Positions 1-7,195 of a stretch of 16,084 nt of DNA are shown here, piece by piece. The stretch spans positions 1 to 16,084 of the forward strand of contig JAOUEB010000005.1 in NCBI GenBank assembly GCA_029858925.1, given 5' to 3'. The notes under the pieces are model-generated. The model worked only from the letters and a program-made list of their open reading frames with translations. It was not told where the DNA came from and searched no databases. How positions within the stretch are numbered: position 1 is the stretch's first letter; each line of letters opens with the position of its first letter. A program made the position numbers and the translations under genes. Source of the DNA: Nitrospira sp. Lineage in GTDB: Bacteria; Nitrospirota; Nitrospiria; Nitrospirales; Nitrospiraceae.

Positions 1-1
1 G

Positions 2-174
2 AGAACATTGCCAGGCATTGAAGAAGCGGATGCAGAGAACATCATCAAGGGACGCCCCTACACCAGCGGGAGGAAGAACTGATTCAAAGGAAGATCATTC
101 CATGGACCGTTTATGAACAGATCAAAGGCAAAATCGTGGTGAAGAAGAAATGCGGTTGGAAACTCTGTTCCTAG
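2..174 (+). pseudogene. Helix-hairpin-helix protein, 3' fragment with a frameshift
   Basis: Reading from base 2 gives LPGIEEADAENIIKGRPY followed by TSGRKN and a TGA stop at 80-82. From base 76, one frame over, the expected continuation reads ELIQRKIIPWTVYEQIKGKI and on to a TAG at 172-174. Joined, the two match the short ComEA-like helix-hairpin-helix family (LPGI..A..IIxGRPY...ELVxRKIIPxxxYxxIKxxI), which is small and thought to bind DNA or act in the envelope. The joint lies at the run AGGAAGAACTG around 71-81 and looks like loss of one G. The gene begins left of the window, so only its end is visible. It could be a true pseudogene, a sequencing or assembly error, or less likely programmed slippage. 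No function is claimed beyond the fold. Confidence 0.6.
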
Positions 175-208
175 ACTGTCCATGGATCGATCGCCACTGT
201 TCACATCC

Positions 209-214
209 TATAAT
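209..214 (+). promoter_or_regulatory. Possible -10 box for the alpha/beta hydrolase gene
   Basis: A perfect TATAAT hexamer lies 80 bases before the favoured start codon of the plus-strand hydrolase gene, in the short spacer after the helix-hairpin-helix fragment. The base region 17 bp upstream (ATCGAT) is a poor -35 box, so the assignment rests on the -10 hexamer and location alone. Confidence 0.3.
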
Positions 215-294
215 TCGCTTGGCCGATAATAGTGGGCACCAACGACACACATTCGCAGTACGCACCAGAACTCATTTTGCATTATGATACGCGC

Positions 295-1281
295 ATGAAT
301 AGCACTGCCTGGTCTTTCCGCCCGCCGTTGCTGCTTCGCAACGCACATCTGATGACACTGATGCCTCGGTACTGGCCGCGGGATCTCTCGATGCCTGGAC
401 TGCCTCAAGAATCCCGCCTCTTTACTACAAGGCCAGACACGCAACTGCTTGGATACTGCCATTGGCAAGACAATCGAACATCCTCCCCCACGGTGCTGTT
501 GGTCCACGGCCTGGAAGGCTCCAGCGAATCAAGGTACATGCTCGGCATCACGACAAAGGCCTACCGAACAGGGTTCAACGTCATTCGCATAAATCAGCGT
601 ACCTGCGGCGGGACCGAACATCTGACGCCGACCCTCTATAACAGCGGGTTGAGCGAAGATTATCGTGCGATCGTCGCTGAACTCGCCGAACACGATGGAC
701 TCGATCGGATTTGGCTGGCCGGTTATTCGATGGGCGGGAACCTGGTCTTAAAGGCTGCCGGCGAATTGGGAAGATCCCAGCCGGCGCTTGCCGGCGTTCT
801 CGCCGTCTGTCCGAACATCGACCCCACACAATGCGCCGAAGCGTTGGAGCAGCCGCGCAATTGGATCTATCACAAACATTTTCTTATGAATCTAAAGGCC
901 AGGCTACGCCGCAAAGCCGCACTCTTTCCAGACAGATGGGATCTATCACGACTGGATCGTATCTCATGTATCAGTGAATTCGACGATGTCTATACGGCTC
1001 ATGACGGAGGCTATCTGAACGGCGCCGACTATTACGATCGGGCCGGGGCGCGCCATGTACTTGATACCATCGCGGTTCCCGCCCTCATCATCACCGCACA
1101 AGACGATCCCTTCATTCCCTACTCAATGTTCACCATTCCAATGATTCAGCAACACCCAGAAATTTGCATGGTCGCGCCCCGACACGGAGGCCATTGCGGG
1201 TTTTTTCACGGGAGCCGTAACGGAGAAGATCCCTACTGGGCGGAGAATCGGATCGTAGAGTTTTTGCGGAAGCATGGGTGA
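295..1281 (+). CDS. YheT-family alpha/beta-fold hydrolase
   Basis: This 328-residue protein belongs to the alpha/beta hydrolases of the YheT/UPF0017 type, putative carboxylesterases of mostly unknown substrate. The start FRPPLLLRNAHLMTL is the typical N-terminus of the family. Next come the oxyanion-region HGLEGSS, the nucleophile elbow GYSMGG (Ser about residue 145), a late acid in TAQDDPF, and the catalytic His in HGGHCGF near the C-terminus, so the triad is complete. ATG 295 was chosen over the in-frame GTG at 232 because the extra 21 residues lie outside the family pattern. Neither start has a clear ribosome-binding site. The gene stands alone and converges with a minus-strand membrane protein gene. 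Cytoplasmic location is expected, since no signal peptide is seen. Family assignment is firm, substrate unknown. Confidence 0.9.
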   Translation: MNSTAWSFRPPLLLRNAHLMTLMPRYWPRDLSMPGLPQESRLFTTRPDTQLLGYCHWQDNRTSSPTVLLVHGLEGSSESRYMLGITTKAYRTGFNVIRINQRTCGGTEHLTPTLYNSGLSEDYRAIVAELAEHDGLDRIWLAGYSMGGNLVLKAAGELGRSQPALAGVLAVCPNIDPTQCAEALEQPRNWIYHKHFLMNLKARLRRKAALFPDRWDLSRLDRISCISEFDDVYTAHDGGYLNGADYYDRAGARHVLDTIAVPALIITAQDDPFIPYSMFTIPMIQQHPEICMVAPRHGGHCGFFHGSRNGEDPYWAENRIVEFLRKHG

Positions 1282-1283
1282 GC

Positions 1284-1304
1284 GGGACCGGCTGCGCCGA
1301 TCCC
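1284..1304. terminator. Candidate hairpin between convergent genes
   Basis: GGGACCGGC and GCCGATCCC can pair around a 3-base loop, with 9 positions and one mismatch, just after the hydrolase stop codon and before the end of the convergent membrane-protein gene. No T-run follows on either side, so a classical intrinsic terminator is not proven. Confidence 0.3.
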
Positions 1305-1327
1305 GGCACAGCCGTATACATACGCGG

Positions 1328-1786
1328 CTACGCAGCTTTGCGAAGCTTGCGCGAATCACTGTCCGCAACAAGCGACGCGCATTTCTTCACCCAATTGACG
1401 ATCAGCCAGGCACTGCACGCGACAATCCCTGTAATGAACACCCAGTTGTATGCCGTCTTGCCGGACTTTCCGAGAAACGGCCCCGCGACAAAGAGAGACA
1501 CGGCATAACCGATTGCGACCGCGAGCAGAGTGGCCAACGGTAGAATGATGGCTTGGAACGGTACGATCCAGGTCCATTCCTCAGGCGGTTTCTTCGCCAA
1601 TTGGCGAGCGCCCATCCACGCAACCGCTAACGCGCCGCCATAGCCGATAAACTGAACGAGATCGGACGCGCGAAGCTTGCCCACGGAGGTCTCTCGAAAG
1701 AGCGGAATCTGCCCCAAGACCACGGCCAATAGAAAAGCCAGGGCCATGGCCACCCCATATTCCATCATCCACTTGCGAGCGTTCAT
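1328..1786 (-). CDS. Small four-helix membrane protein of unknown function
   Basis: I do not recognise the family. The 152-residue product has about four hydrophobic segments (roughly residues 9-26, 42-60, 73-98 and 112-130) separated by short charged loops, and a basic C-terminal tail (VKKCASLVADSDSRKLRKAA), so it should sit in the inner membrane with that tail probably cytoplasmic. The start was set at the ATG reading MNARKWMMEYG because a strong ribosome-binding site (GAGGAGGG) sits about 6 bases before it. A longer reading to 1882 has no such site and adds an implausible N-terminus. The gene is monocistronic and convergent with the YheT-like hydrolase. No enzymatic motif is visible. Confidence 0.7.
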   Translation of the reverse strand: MNARKWMMEYGVAMALAFLLAVVLGQIPLFRETSVGKLRASDLVQFIGYGGALAVAWMGARQLAKKPPEEWTWIVPFQAIILPLATLLAVAIGYAVSLFVAGPFLGKSGKTAYNWVFITGIVACSAWLIVNWVKKCASLVADSDSRKLRKAA

Positions 1787-1954
1787 TGCGTCCCTCCTCA
1801 GCAGCACAGGTTCATGAAGACTCATCCAGCGCGATATCAGAATAAGAGTGTAGCACGATGGAAATTCACACATAGAAACCACGTGTTAGCATTCGTTGCT
1901 CCTGGTGATTTGTCGGAAAATGGCTAGACCCTTGTTCCGCCTGACGCTCATACC

Positions 1955-2135
1955 TCGTCCTTCGACTCGGCTCAGGACCGTGAGCCCGTCGAACGCTGAG
2001 GCGTGAAGCCCGCTCCGCCCGCTTCGCAACGGGGCGAGGTGAGCCGACGATGCGAGACGAGTGCAGGACGGAAAGAGTGTGTCTCTACATCTTTGTTGGC
2101 GCGATACGCTTCACGAAATACGAGATACGAAGAGT
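1955..2135. repeat. REP-like palindromic intergenic region downstream of pafA
   Basis: The 355-base spacer between the membrane-protein gene and pafA holds no convincing gene. At 1961-1993 a compound palindrome is visible: TTCGAC pairs with GTCGAA and, inside it, GGCTCA pairs with TGAGCC around a 6-base loop. The sequence resembles the CCTTCGAC-type interspersed palindromes found in many environmental bacteria. It continues into TGAGGCGTGAAGC (1997-2009), which recurs exactly at 7199-7211, and into a GATACG/ATACGA-rich stretch (2103-2128). Because it lies just after the pafA stop on the minus strand it may help end transcription of the proteasome operon. That role is inferred. Confidence 0.55.
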
Positions 2136-2141
2136 GGCGAT

Positions 2142-3632
2142 TCAGACAATGACGCTCTGCAGGTGGGCACGAACGTCCTGGACATAGGTCTTGAACGGGT
2201 CCGGCATGGGGAAGGGCGCTCGACCTTGCACTTGGAAGATCGACCAATTGATGACATAGTCAGGAAAGAACCGTTCGTCCGGTTTGGACTCGCCCGGTTC
2301 GGAAGGAGATCCACCAGCCAACAGATATTTCACCAGTTCACCACGCCCGAAAGCGCGGGTGTTTTTAGGCGCGTGGTCGGCGGCGAGACCGACGGCACCG
2401 TCGGTGATAAGTCTCGGCACTCGGCCTTCCTGCAGCAACGCATAATAGAGACTCTTCTCCTGGTTTAGATTGTGGTACTCGAGATCGAGGCTCTTCAACA
2501 TGGTGTCCTGCCAGTCTACCCGCTCAGATTCGCGATAAGACTCAAGCAACCATAGTTTCGATGCCCAATCGATCCGCCCCACCAGCTTGACGTAATCTCC
2601 ACGCAAGTCTTGGAGCACCGCTTCCCATTGATCGAGCACCCAGTCGGTCTCCTCATCCTGCCCCCGGCAATGGGCTTGTGCCGCGGCCAAGAATTGCTCT
2701 TGAACATCGATGGCCGAGATCGTCTTGCCAGATTGCAGCTGAACGAGCCACTGCCGGTCCTGATCTTGAGAAATCTCCTGCAAGCTCTCGACCGGCTCGT
2801 TGAGATCGAGATCAAGCGGCGCATGTCCTTCTTCAATCAATTGCAACACCAGGCCGGTCGTGCCCAGTTTCAACGCAGTCGCATACTCCGCCATATTGGA
2901 ATCACCCAGCAATAAATGGATGCGCCGGTACTGATTGGGATCAGCCAACGGTTCGTCCCGTGTGTTCACGATCGCCCGATTCTGCTGCACCCACTCAAAG
3001 AAATCGTTCACGATATGGTCGGCCCGCTGCGAAATTTGAAATGGAATCTGATCGATACTCTGGCCATGGCCTATGGCCGCACGAGGGACCATCAAGCGAT
3101 TGACCTGAATCCATCCTTCTTGAGGATTGGCCGATCCGACACGGCCCGATCCGGTAAAGATCTGCCTGGTCACCAGAAAGGTCACGAGCGGGCCCAGCCC
3201 GCGCCTGGTGAAGGGAAACCGTCTCGTCACGAGATAGTTCTCATGAGACCCAAACGTTGCATCGGTCTCATGGTCGATGTTGTTCTTAATCAGCGACAGG
3301 TCATCGGCCCAACCCAATTCGTCGATCGCCTGTTGAAGCACAAGATCACCGGCACGATCCGATGCCACCACGTCCGTCAGGCTGTTGCATTCTGGGGAAG
3401 CATATTCCAAATGCCCCATGTCGAGATACATCCGCCCCGCGTTGGTCAAGAACCCGCCGTTTCCAGGCGGTTCATCGTGGCCGCGATGGTGAAGATCCAA
3501 CAGACCGCGTCGCTGCACGTTGAAAATATGATCGCGTAGCTTGTGCGCAAACCAGGCAGGGGAATGGTCCGGATGGTCTTGATGGACGAGAAGTCCGTAC
3601 TCCGTTTCCAGTCCAAAGATACGGTTCAGCAT
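2142..3632 (-). CDS. pafA: Pup/UBact protein ligase, PafA-like
   Basis: PafA joins the C-terminal Glu of Pup, here UBact, to substrate lysines in an ATP-dependent, glutamine-synthetase-like reaction. The 496-residue product opens with RIFGLETEYG, carrying the metal-binding Glu9 and Glu11, then RMYLDMGHLEYASPEC with the expected catalytic Asp71, the KNNID and GSHENYL nucleotide-site segment, SQRADHI, NTRDEP and GDSNMAE. The GDSN form (rather than GDAN), and absence of the WDY...DARGF loop, favour ligase over depupylase. It is longer than the roughly 450-residue mycobacterial PafA, partly through an insertion between GSGRVG and FQISQRADH. The start is the canonical ATG, preceded by a modest AGGG site. 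It is the last gene of the locus, 166 bases after prcA, with a repeat in that gap. Ligase versus Dop assignment is strong but rests on motifs and position. Confidence 0.88.
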   Translation of the reverse strand: MLNRIFGLETEYGLLVHQDHPDHSPAWFAHKLRDHIFNVQRRGLLDLHHRGHDEPPGNGGFLTNAGRMYLDMGHLEYASPECNSLTDVVASDRAGDLVLQQAIDELGWADDLSLIKNNIDHETDATFGSHENYLVTRRFPFTRRGLGPLVTFLVTRQIFTGSGRVGSANPQEGWIQVNRLMVPRAAIGHGQSIDQIPFQISQRADHIVNDFFEWVQQNRAIVNTRDEPLADPNQYRRIHLLLGDSNMAEYATALKLGTTGLVLQLIEEGHAPLDLDLNEPVESLQEISQDQDRQWLVQLQSGKTISAIDVQEQFLAAAQAHCRGQDEETDWVLDQWEAVLQDLRGDYVKLVGRIDWASKLWLLESYRESERVDWQDTMLKSLDLEYHNLNQEKSLYYALLQEGRVPRLITDGAVGLAADHAPKNTRAFGRGELVKYLLAGGSPSEPGESKPDERFFPDYVINWSIFQVQGRAPFPMPDPFKTYVQDVRAHLQSVIV

Positions 3633-3648
3633 GGGTTTACCCTAGAAC

Positions 3649-3727
3649 ATGGAGAATGTTTCGAATTTCGAGTTTTTTGAGCATCTTTCCTGATAGCACG
3701 AAACCTGAAACACGAAACTCGCAACTC
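3649..3727 (-). repeat. Interspersed repeat element, copy B
   Basis: Read on the minus strand this spacer matches the element at 9170-9241 with a few substitutions and one 7-base difference. Shared blocks in order include GAGTTG.GAGTTTCG, GGTTTCG, TATCAG, ATGC, GAAA..CGAAACATT and TCCAT. The ends form an imperfect inverted repeat (TGTTTCGAATTTCG against CGAAACCTGAAACA). It lies between prcA and pafA, about 17 bases before the pafA start. The remainder of this 166-base gap shows no gene or clear promoter. Confidence 0.7.
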
Positions 3728-3798
3728 TATTCCCCAGTACTACGGATCGGCATACACAGGGAGTCGATTCCAGCAGACAGGCACTTGAATAAGTCAGG

Positions 3799-4611
3799 TT
3801 AAGAGAAAACAACTCCGATGTCCTTCGGCAGCAGTCGGCCCAGTTCGTCTGGCGTCAGTACCCGATACTTCGAGGAACCTGGTTGGTTGCGGTCCAACAG
3901 GGCGCACTCGACGGTTTTCTCCGCTACCGCGTCACGCAGATGGGCATAGAGCGATGCCGCATCAATGGCTGCTGGACTTTCCGTTGTCGCTGGGTTTTGC
4001 TCGGACCTGTCCTCCCCGGCCTTTCGCTGCGATCGATCGCCCAGCGCCCAGGCTCGGAGCGCCATCCCACAAGCCTGCTCCAACGAAGGAGGAGTGGACG
4101 CTTGCTGTTTCAGATAGGCGACCATGTCGCGCTCCACCGGTCTTGACGCAGCCAGCACGGCGCACTGCGCGCCCTCTTCGAACGTGCCGTCATAATTGAT
4201 GACGAGGAGCGAATCTTTGCCGGCCTTCTGCCCCAGCTCGGCCAACAGGATCTTGACGATGAAGGGGGCTTTGAAAATCTCTTCAAACGCCTGCTTGATC
4301 ACCGGCGCAATGCCGTACTTCACCATGCGTCCACCCGTGACGTCCGAGGGCGAGCGATTGAACCCTTCCACATGCGCCATCTCCAGCAGGCTGAAGCGCA
4401 GTTTTTCCAAATCGGCCGGATGCCCCATGCCGCCAAGCGCCAATCGATCGTAGACCTCGTAGAGCTTGGGCGTGCCTTTGCTGACCGTCAAGAGAAGAAT
4501 GCCGGTGTCATAGACCAGGGCGACGACCGGACTGCCCTGTTTGAATTGTTCATCCAAATACTGCCGGCGATTGCCGACCGCCTCAACCCACTTATACGGT
4601 TCTTCATACAT
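3799..4611 (-). CDS. prcA: 20S proteasome alpha subunit
   Basis: Alpha-type subunit that forms the outer, non-catalytic rings of the 20S proteasome, gates the pore and docks the Mpa ATPase. The 270-residue protein shows the alpha-fold pattern: an N-terminal tail and helix (NRRQYLDEQFKQGSPVVAL), KLYEVYDRLALGGMG, FNRSPSDVTGG like the mycobacterial RRDVTG, and INYDGTFEE. No N-terminal catalytic Thr is present. A charged linker (about residues 193-219) before the last helix is longer than in mycobacterial PrcA. ATG 4611 was chosen because AGAGG lies 9 bases upstream. An in-frame TTG at 4620 is possible. It overlaps the end of prcB by 8 bases, which suggests coupled translation and equal supply of alpha and beta subunits. 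Confidence 0.9.
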   Translation of the reverse strand: MYEEPYKWVEAVGNRRQYLDEQFKQGSPVVALVYDTGILLLTVSKGTPKLYEVYDRLALGGMGHPADLEKLRFSLLEMAHVEGFNRSPSDVTGGRMVKYGIAPVIKQAFEEIFKAPFIVKILLAELGQKAGKDSLLVINYDGTFEEGAQCAVLAASRPVERDMVAYLKQQASTPPSLEQACGMALRAWALGDRSQRKAGEDRSEQNPATTESPAAIDAASLYAHLRDAVAEKTVECALLDRNQPGSSKYRVLTPDELGRLLPKDIGVVFS

Positions 4612-5377
4612 GGCGCACAACCTCTGACTCGAACAGCCTCTTCAACTGGTCATTCGGCATCACACGAACTCCATCCTGCGTAATCACCTTGATAATCGGG
4701 TACAGGTTAGTCTCGCGATTCACTCCCCCGGTCGCCGAATCGAACTCCGCCGCGCTCGTTAAAAGGCGCAACGCCTGAATGGCCGCTTCTTCTTCTGTCG
4801 AAGCGGCAAGCGGACGCCCTCCCCATGTGTTGAGATAATGGAGAATGCCGCGAATGGTTGGTGAACCGGACCCCGAAACGGCATACTCCACGCCTTCGAA
4901 CTCCGCGCCGAGGATGTCGTAGAAATAAATCTTGGCCGCCTCCTGCTGAAAATCATAGCCGGCAAACACCGGCACGACCGCGCCGGTGCCAGCCAGGGCC
5001 GCCGGAACATTGTCCTTGAGCAGCTTCGACACGGCCCGCAGTTTGCCTTCAAAGCTCAGCTCTTGCAGCTGTGTCCGCCGATAGTATTTGAACGAATGCT
5101 CCAAGACCCGCACCATCTCATAGGCCGTGGCCGGCACGCCGGCGATGGCCATGACGCTGTGGCGATCAATCTCCAACACCTTATCCGTCCGATCGTACAT
5201 CACCATATTGCCGGCCGTCGCGCGGCGATCGCCGGCCACCAATACACCGTCCCGATACTTGAACGCCAGGATCGTCGTGGCCGTCATGAAATCCCGACCC
5301 TCTCCCGCCACAGCCGACGCCCCAAACTGATACCCCTGTTCCTTCAATAACTGATAAAAGTCGCCCTGTATCCGCAT
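4604..5377 (-). CDS. prcB: 20S proteasome beta subunit (catalytic)
   Basis: Catalytic beta subunit of the 20S proteasome, an N-terminal threonine hydrolase. The 257-residue precursor has a propeptide of about 33 residues ending ...GRDFMTA, followed by TTILAFKYRDGVLVAGDRRA. Taking Thr34 as Thr1 of the mature enzyme places Asp50 at position 17 and Lys66 at position 33, exactly the catalytic spacing, with SGSGSPT and DSATGG further on as in mycobacterial PrcB. The propeptide is shorter than the 57 residues of M. tuberculosis. The start has GGAG 7 bases upstream. It follows UBact after a 97-base hairpin-forming spacer and overlaps prcA. Activity is expected from the intact catalytic residues; self-processing at Ala33-Thr34 is inferred. 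Confidence 0.95.
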   Translation of the reverse strand: MRIQGDFYQLLKEQGYQFGASAVAGEGRDFMTATTILAFKYRDGVLVAGDRRATAGNMVMYDRTDKVLEIDRHSVMAIAGVPATAYEMVRVLEHSFKYYRRTQLQELSFEGKLRAVSKLLKDNVPAALAGTGAVVPVFAGYDFQQEAAKIYFYDILGAEFEGVEYAVSGSGSPTIRGILHYLNTWGGRPLAASTEEEAAIQALRLLTSAAEFDSATGGVNRETNLYPIIKVITQDGVRVMPNDQLKRLFESEVVRHV

Positions 5378-5390
5378 GGTTCGCTCCGCT

Positions 5391-5470
5391 CAGTAAGGGG
5401 TAAGGGGTGAAGTGTGAGGGGTAGAACACCGGCTCGCTCTCCTCACCCCTAACCCTTTACTCCTCACCGT
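5391..5470. repeat. Long imperfect inverted repeat between UBact and prcB
   Basis: A G-rich arm (about 5391-5422, built of GTAAGGGGT/GTGAGGGGT units) faces a complementary C-rich arm (about 5439-5468, CTCACCCCTAACCC type) across a loop of about 16-20 bases. The pairing is long, close to 28 positions, but contains several mismatches. It fills nearly the whole spacer between the UBact stop and the prcB ribosome-binding site. In RNA it could act as a stabilising 3' end for the UBact part of the message, a partial terminator or a processing site. Confidence 0.65.
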
Positions 5471-5473
5471 TAT

Positions 5474-5668
5474 TCACTCCCCGGTCCGTTGCCGGTACCG
5501 TTCTGCTTGCTTTGGATCCACCTTCCTCATCCGCTTGAGAAGGCTGTCTTTATCGGGCGACCCGGTATCTGGCCTCTTAGGCCCCCCGCCTTCTTCCGTA
5601 GGACCGGATGGCTTCGGCATGGGATCGACCGGCCCCTCTCGCCGCTCCGGCATCACAATATGTTTCAT
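5474..5668 (-). CDS. UBact/Pup-like protein modifier
   Basis: A 64-residue, highly charged, probably disordered protein, the ubiquitin-like tag of this system. It begins MKHIVMPERREGPVDPMPKP, has a GPTEEGGGPKRP central part, then a short helix-prone segment (DSLLKRMRKVDPKQAERYRQ) and ends RTGE. The C-terminal R[T/S]G[E/Q] is the UBact signature; actinobacterial Pup ends GGQ or GGE. Ending in Glu it can be ligated by PafA without prior deamidation. Its ATG overlaps the Dop stop in ATGA, so the two are translationally coupled; a weaker alternative start is the ATG five codons later. Its place between dop and prcB is that of pup in Mycobacterium. Identity is supported by ending, size and synteny together. 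The gene symbol pup could also be used; I leave it blank. Confidence 0.92.
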   Translation of the reverse strand: MKHIVMPERREGPVDPMPKPSGPTEEGGGPKRPDTGSPDKDSLLKRMRKVDPKQAERYRQRTGE

Positions 5669-7191
5669 GATCCTGTGTCCTTTCTTCCGTTCCACGCCTT
5701 CAACGCATCCAGTGGAGAATCGGCGGTCTCGAACAATTCGGCGCAAGCCCTCACATCGGCAGGCTCGAACAGATCGCCCATCTCCAACGTGCGCGGCATG
5801 AGCCCTCCGGTAAACTGGATGCGCTCCCACTGCATGGCTCTGATCTGGGTGGGAAACCGTCTGATACAGAGCCCGCGCAATCCTCCCCTGGTATCGGACG
5901 GACCGGCAGACAAGGCCCGCTCGACATCGGCCTCGGTCGTCATGCGCCAGGCTTTCCCCTCAGCCTCAAGGCCCAGATAGAGCCCGCGCGCAGGATGCAC
6001 ATTGTGATACGCCAAATCCAAGCTGGCCAGCCACGGATCGTCCCACCCGATCCGCTCTTCGCGCATGAAGGTCTCCAACAACCATAGCTTGGTGATCCAA
6101 TCCAATTTGCCGACCAGCGCATGACGATCCTGCGCCAGCAGCCGAAGTGTCTCGCCCCATTCTTTCAATATCCAATCCGATTCCTCATCGAGACCGGCCA
6201 ACGTATGCTCCGCCGCTCGATAGTACTGTTCCTGGATGTCCAGCGCAGTGATCGTCTGCCCATTCTGCCGGCGCACCGCCGCCTTCAGATCGATATCGCG
6301 CGAGAGCTGTTTCACCGCCGTCACCGGCTGCTCCAATTCAAGAGACGGGGCCGCGCCTCGCTCAATCAGGTCCAGCACCAACTGCGTGGTCCCGACTTTC
6401 AACGCCGTCGCGTACTCGCACATGTTGGCATCACCGATAATCAGATGGAGCCGGCGATAGGTCTTCGGATCGGCATGCGGCTCATCGCGCGTATTGAGGA
6501 TCGGCCGATTGTGCATCGTATCGACACTCAGGTCCGTTTCCATGAAGTCCGCCCGCTGCGAGAGCTGAAACCCCCCCGGCACGACTCCCGACTCCTGCGC
6601 TTCAATCCCGACTTTACCCGATCCGGCGATCACTTGCCGGCTGACAAGGAACGGCAGCAGGCCTGCCGTCAGCTGTGGAAATGGAATTGAACGCAGCGCC
6701 AGATAATTGTCGTGGCAACCGTAACTGTGCCCATGAAAGTCCGTATTGTTCTTATAGAGTTGGACGTACTCGCCGCCGAGGCTCTGATTACGGCGGTCAG
6801 CCGCCCGCTGGATGATCCGCTCGCCTGCGCGGTCTTGCGCCAGCAAATCTTTCAGCCGCCGACATTCTGGAGTCGAATACTCCGGATGGGTATGGTCGTT
6901 GTAGAACCGCGCGCCGTTCGGCAACACCAAGTCACTCTTCATCTCATGAAAGGAAAACGGCCTGTGCGCATCGAGCTTGGCAAACTCATCTTCTTCCTTG
7001 TCCTGCGCCAGCCCGGACACGCGAAACCCCCGCGCATCCTCATGAGGATCTTCACCGGCATAGTCCCAGCGCCGCTCGAACGACGCCGTCAGGTGCGCCC
7101 GCACCAGTTCCATCGACTCGACGACCGGATCGACTTCCTCCAGATCGTCCCGCGTGATGCCATATTCAGTTTCAAGGCCAAAGAGACGCAT
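5665..7191 (-). CDS. dop: Depupylase/deamidase Dop
   Basis: Dop, the paralogue of PafA, cleaves the isopeptide bond between tag and substrate and, where the tag ends in Gln, deamidates it. The 508-residue protein starts MRLFGLETEYG (metal-site Glu7 and Glu9) and then carries the Dop-specific region RRWDYAGEDPHEDARGF, equivalent to WDYEVES...DARGF of M. tuberculosis Dop. It is followed by ARFYNDHTHPEYSTPEC with Asp99, YKNNTD, GCHDNYL, SRQVIAGSGKVG, SQRADF, NTRDEPHAD and GDANM. The Dop loop is acidic (DKEEDEFAKLD). The start is fixed by homology, but no Shine-Dalgarno is visible: the 36-base gap after mpa is filled by a GTGAAGCG-type repeat. It overlaps UBact by 4 bases. Because UBact already ends in Glu, deconjugation is the likelier role here. 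Confidence 0.9.
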   Translation of the reverse strand: MRLFGLETEYGITRDDLEEVDPVVESMELVRAHLTASFERRWDYAGEDPHEDARGFRVSGLAQDKEEDEFAKLDAHRPFSFHEMKSDLVLPNGARFYNDHTHPEYSTPECRRLKDLLAQDRAGERIIQRAADRRNQSLGGEYVQLYKNNTDFHGHSYGCHDNYLALRSIPFPQLTAGLLPFLVSRQVIAGSGKVGIEAQESGVVPGGFQLSQRADFMETDLSVDTMHNRPILNTRDEPHADPKTYRRLHLIIGDANMCEYATALKVGTTQLVLDLIERGAAPSLELEQPVTAVKQLSRDIDLKAAVRRQNGQTITALDIQEQYYRAAEHTLAGLDEESDWILKEWGETLRLLAQDRHALVGKLDWITKLWLLETFMREERIGWDDPWLASLDLAYHNVHPARGLYLGLEAEGKAWRMTTEADVERALSAGPSDTRGGLRGLCIRRFPTQIRAMQWERIQFTGGLMPRTLEMGDLFEPADVRACAELFETADSPLDALKAWNGRKDTGS

Positions 7192-7195
7192 AATT

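Noticed and set aside
1787..1882. Longer N-terminus for the small membrane protein
   Set aside because: The internal ATG at 1786 has a strong GAGGAGGG site; the extension has none.
2061..2468. Plus-strand open frame opposite the end of pafA
   Set aside because: It is antisense to the well-supported pafA coding sequence, has no recognisable domain and no ribosome-binding site.
2916..3539. 207-codon plus-strand frame inside pafA
   Set aside because: Long only because the codon bias of pafA keeps stops rare in this frame; the sense strand has full PafA motifs.
5391..5470. CRISPR-like or tandem repeat array in the UBact-prcB spacer
   Set aside because: The G-rich units are short, irregular and mirrored by a complementary arm, so a hairpin explains them; there are no spacers of constant length.
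5669..5830. Longer N-terminus for the UBact protein (start at 5830)
   Set aside because: It would overlap dop by over 160 bases and add a sequence without UBact character; the ATGA overlap start at 5668 is the natural one.
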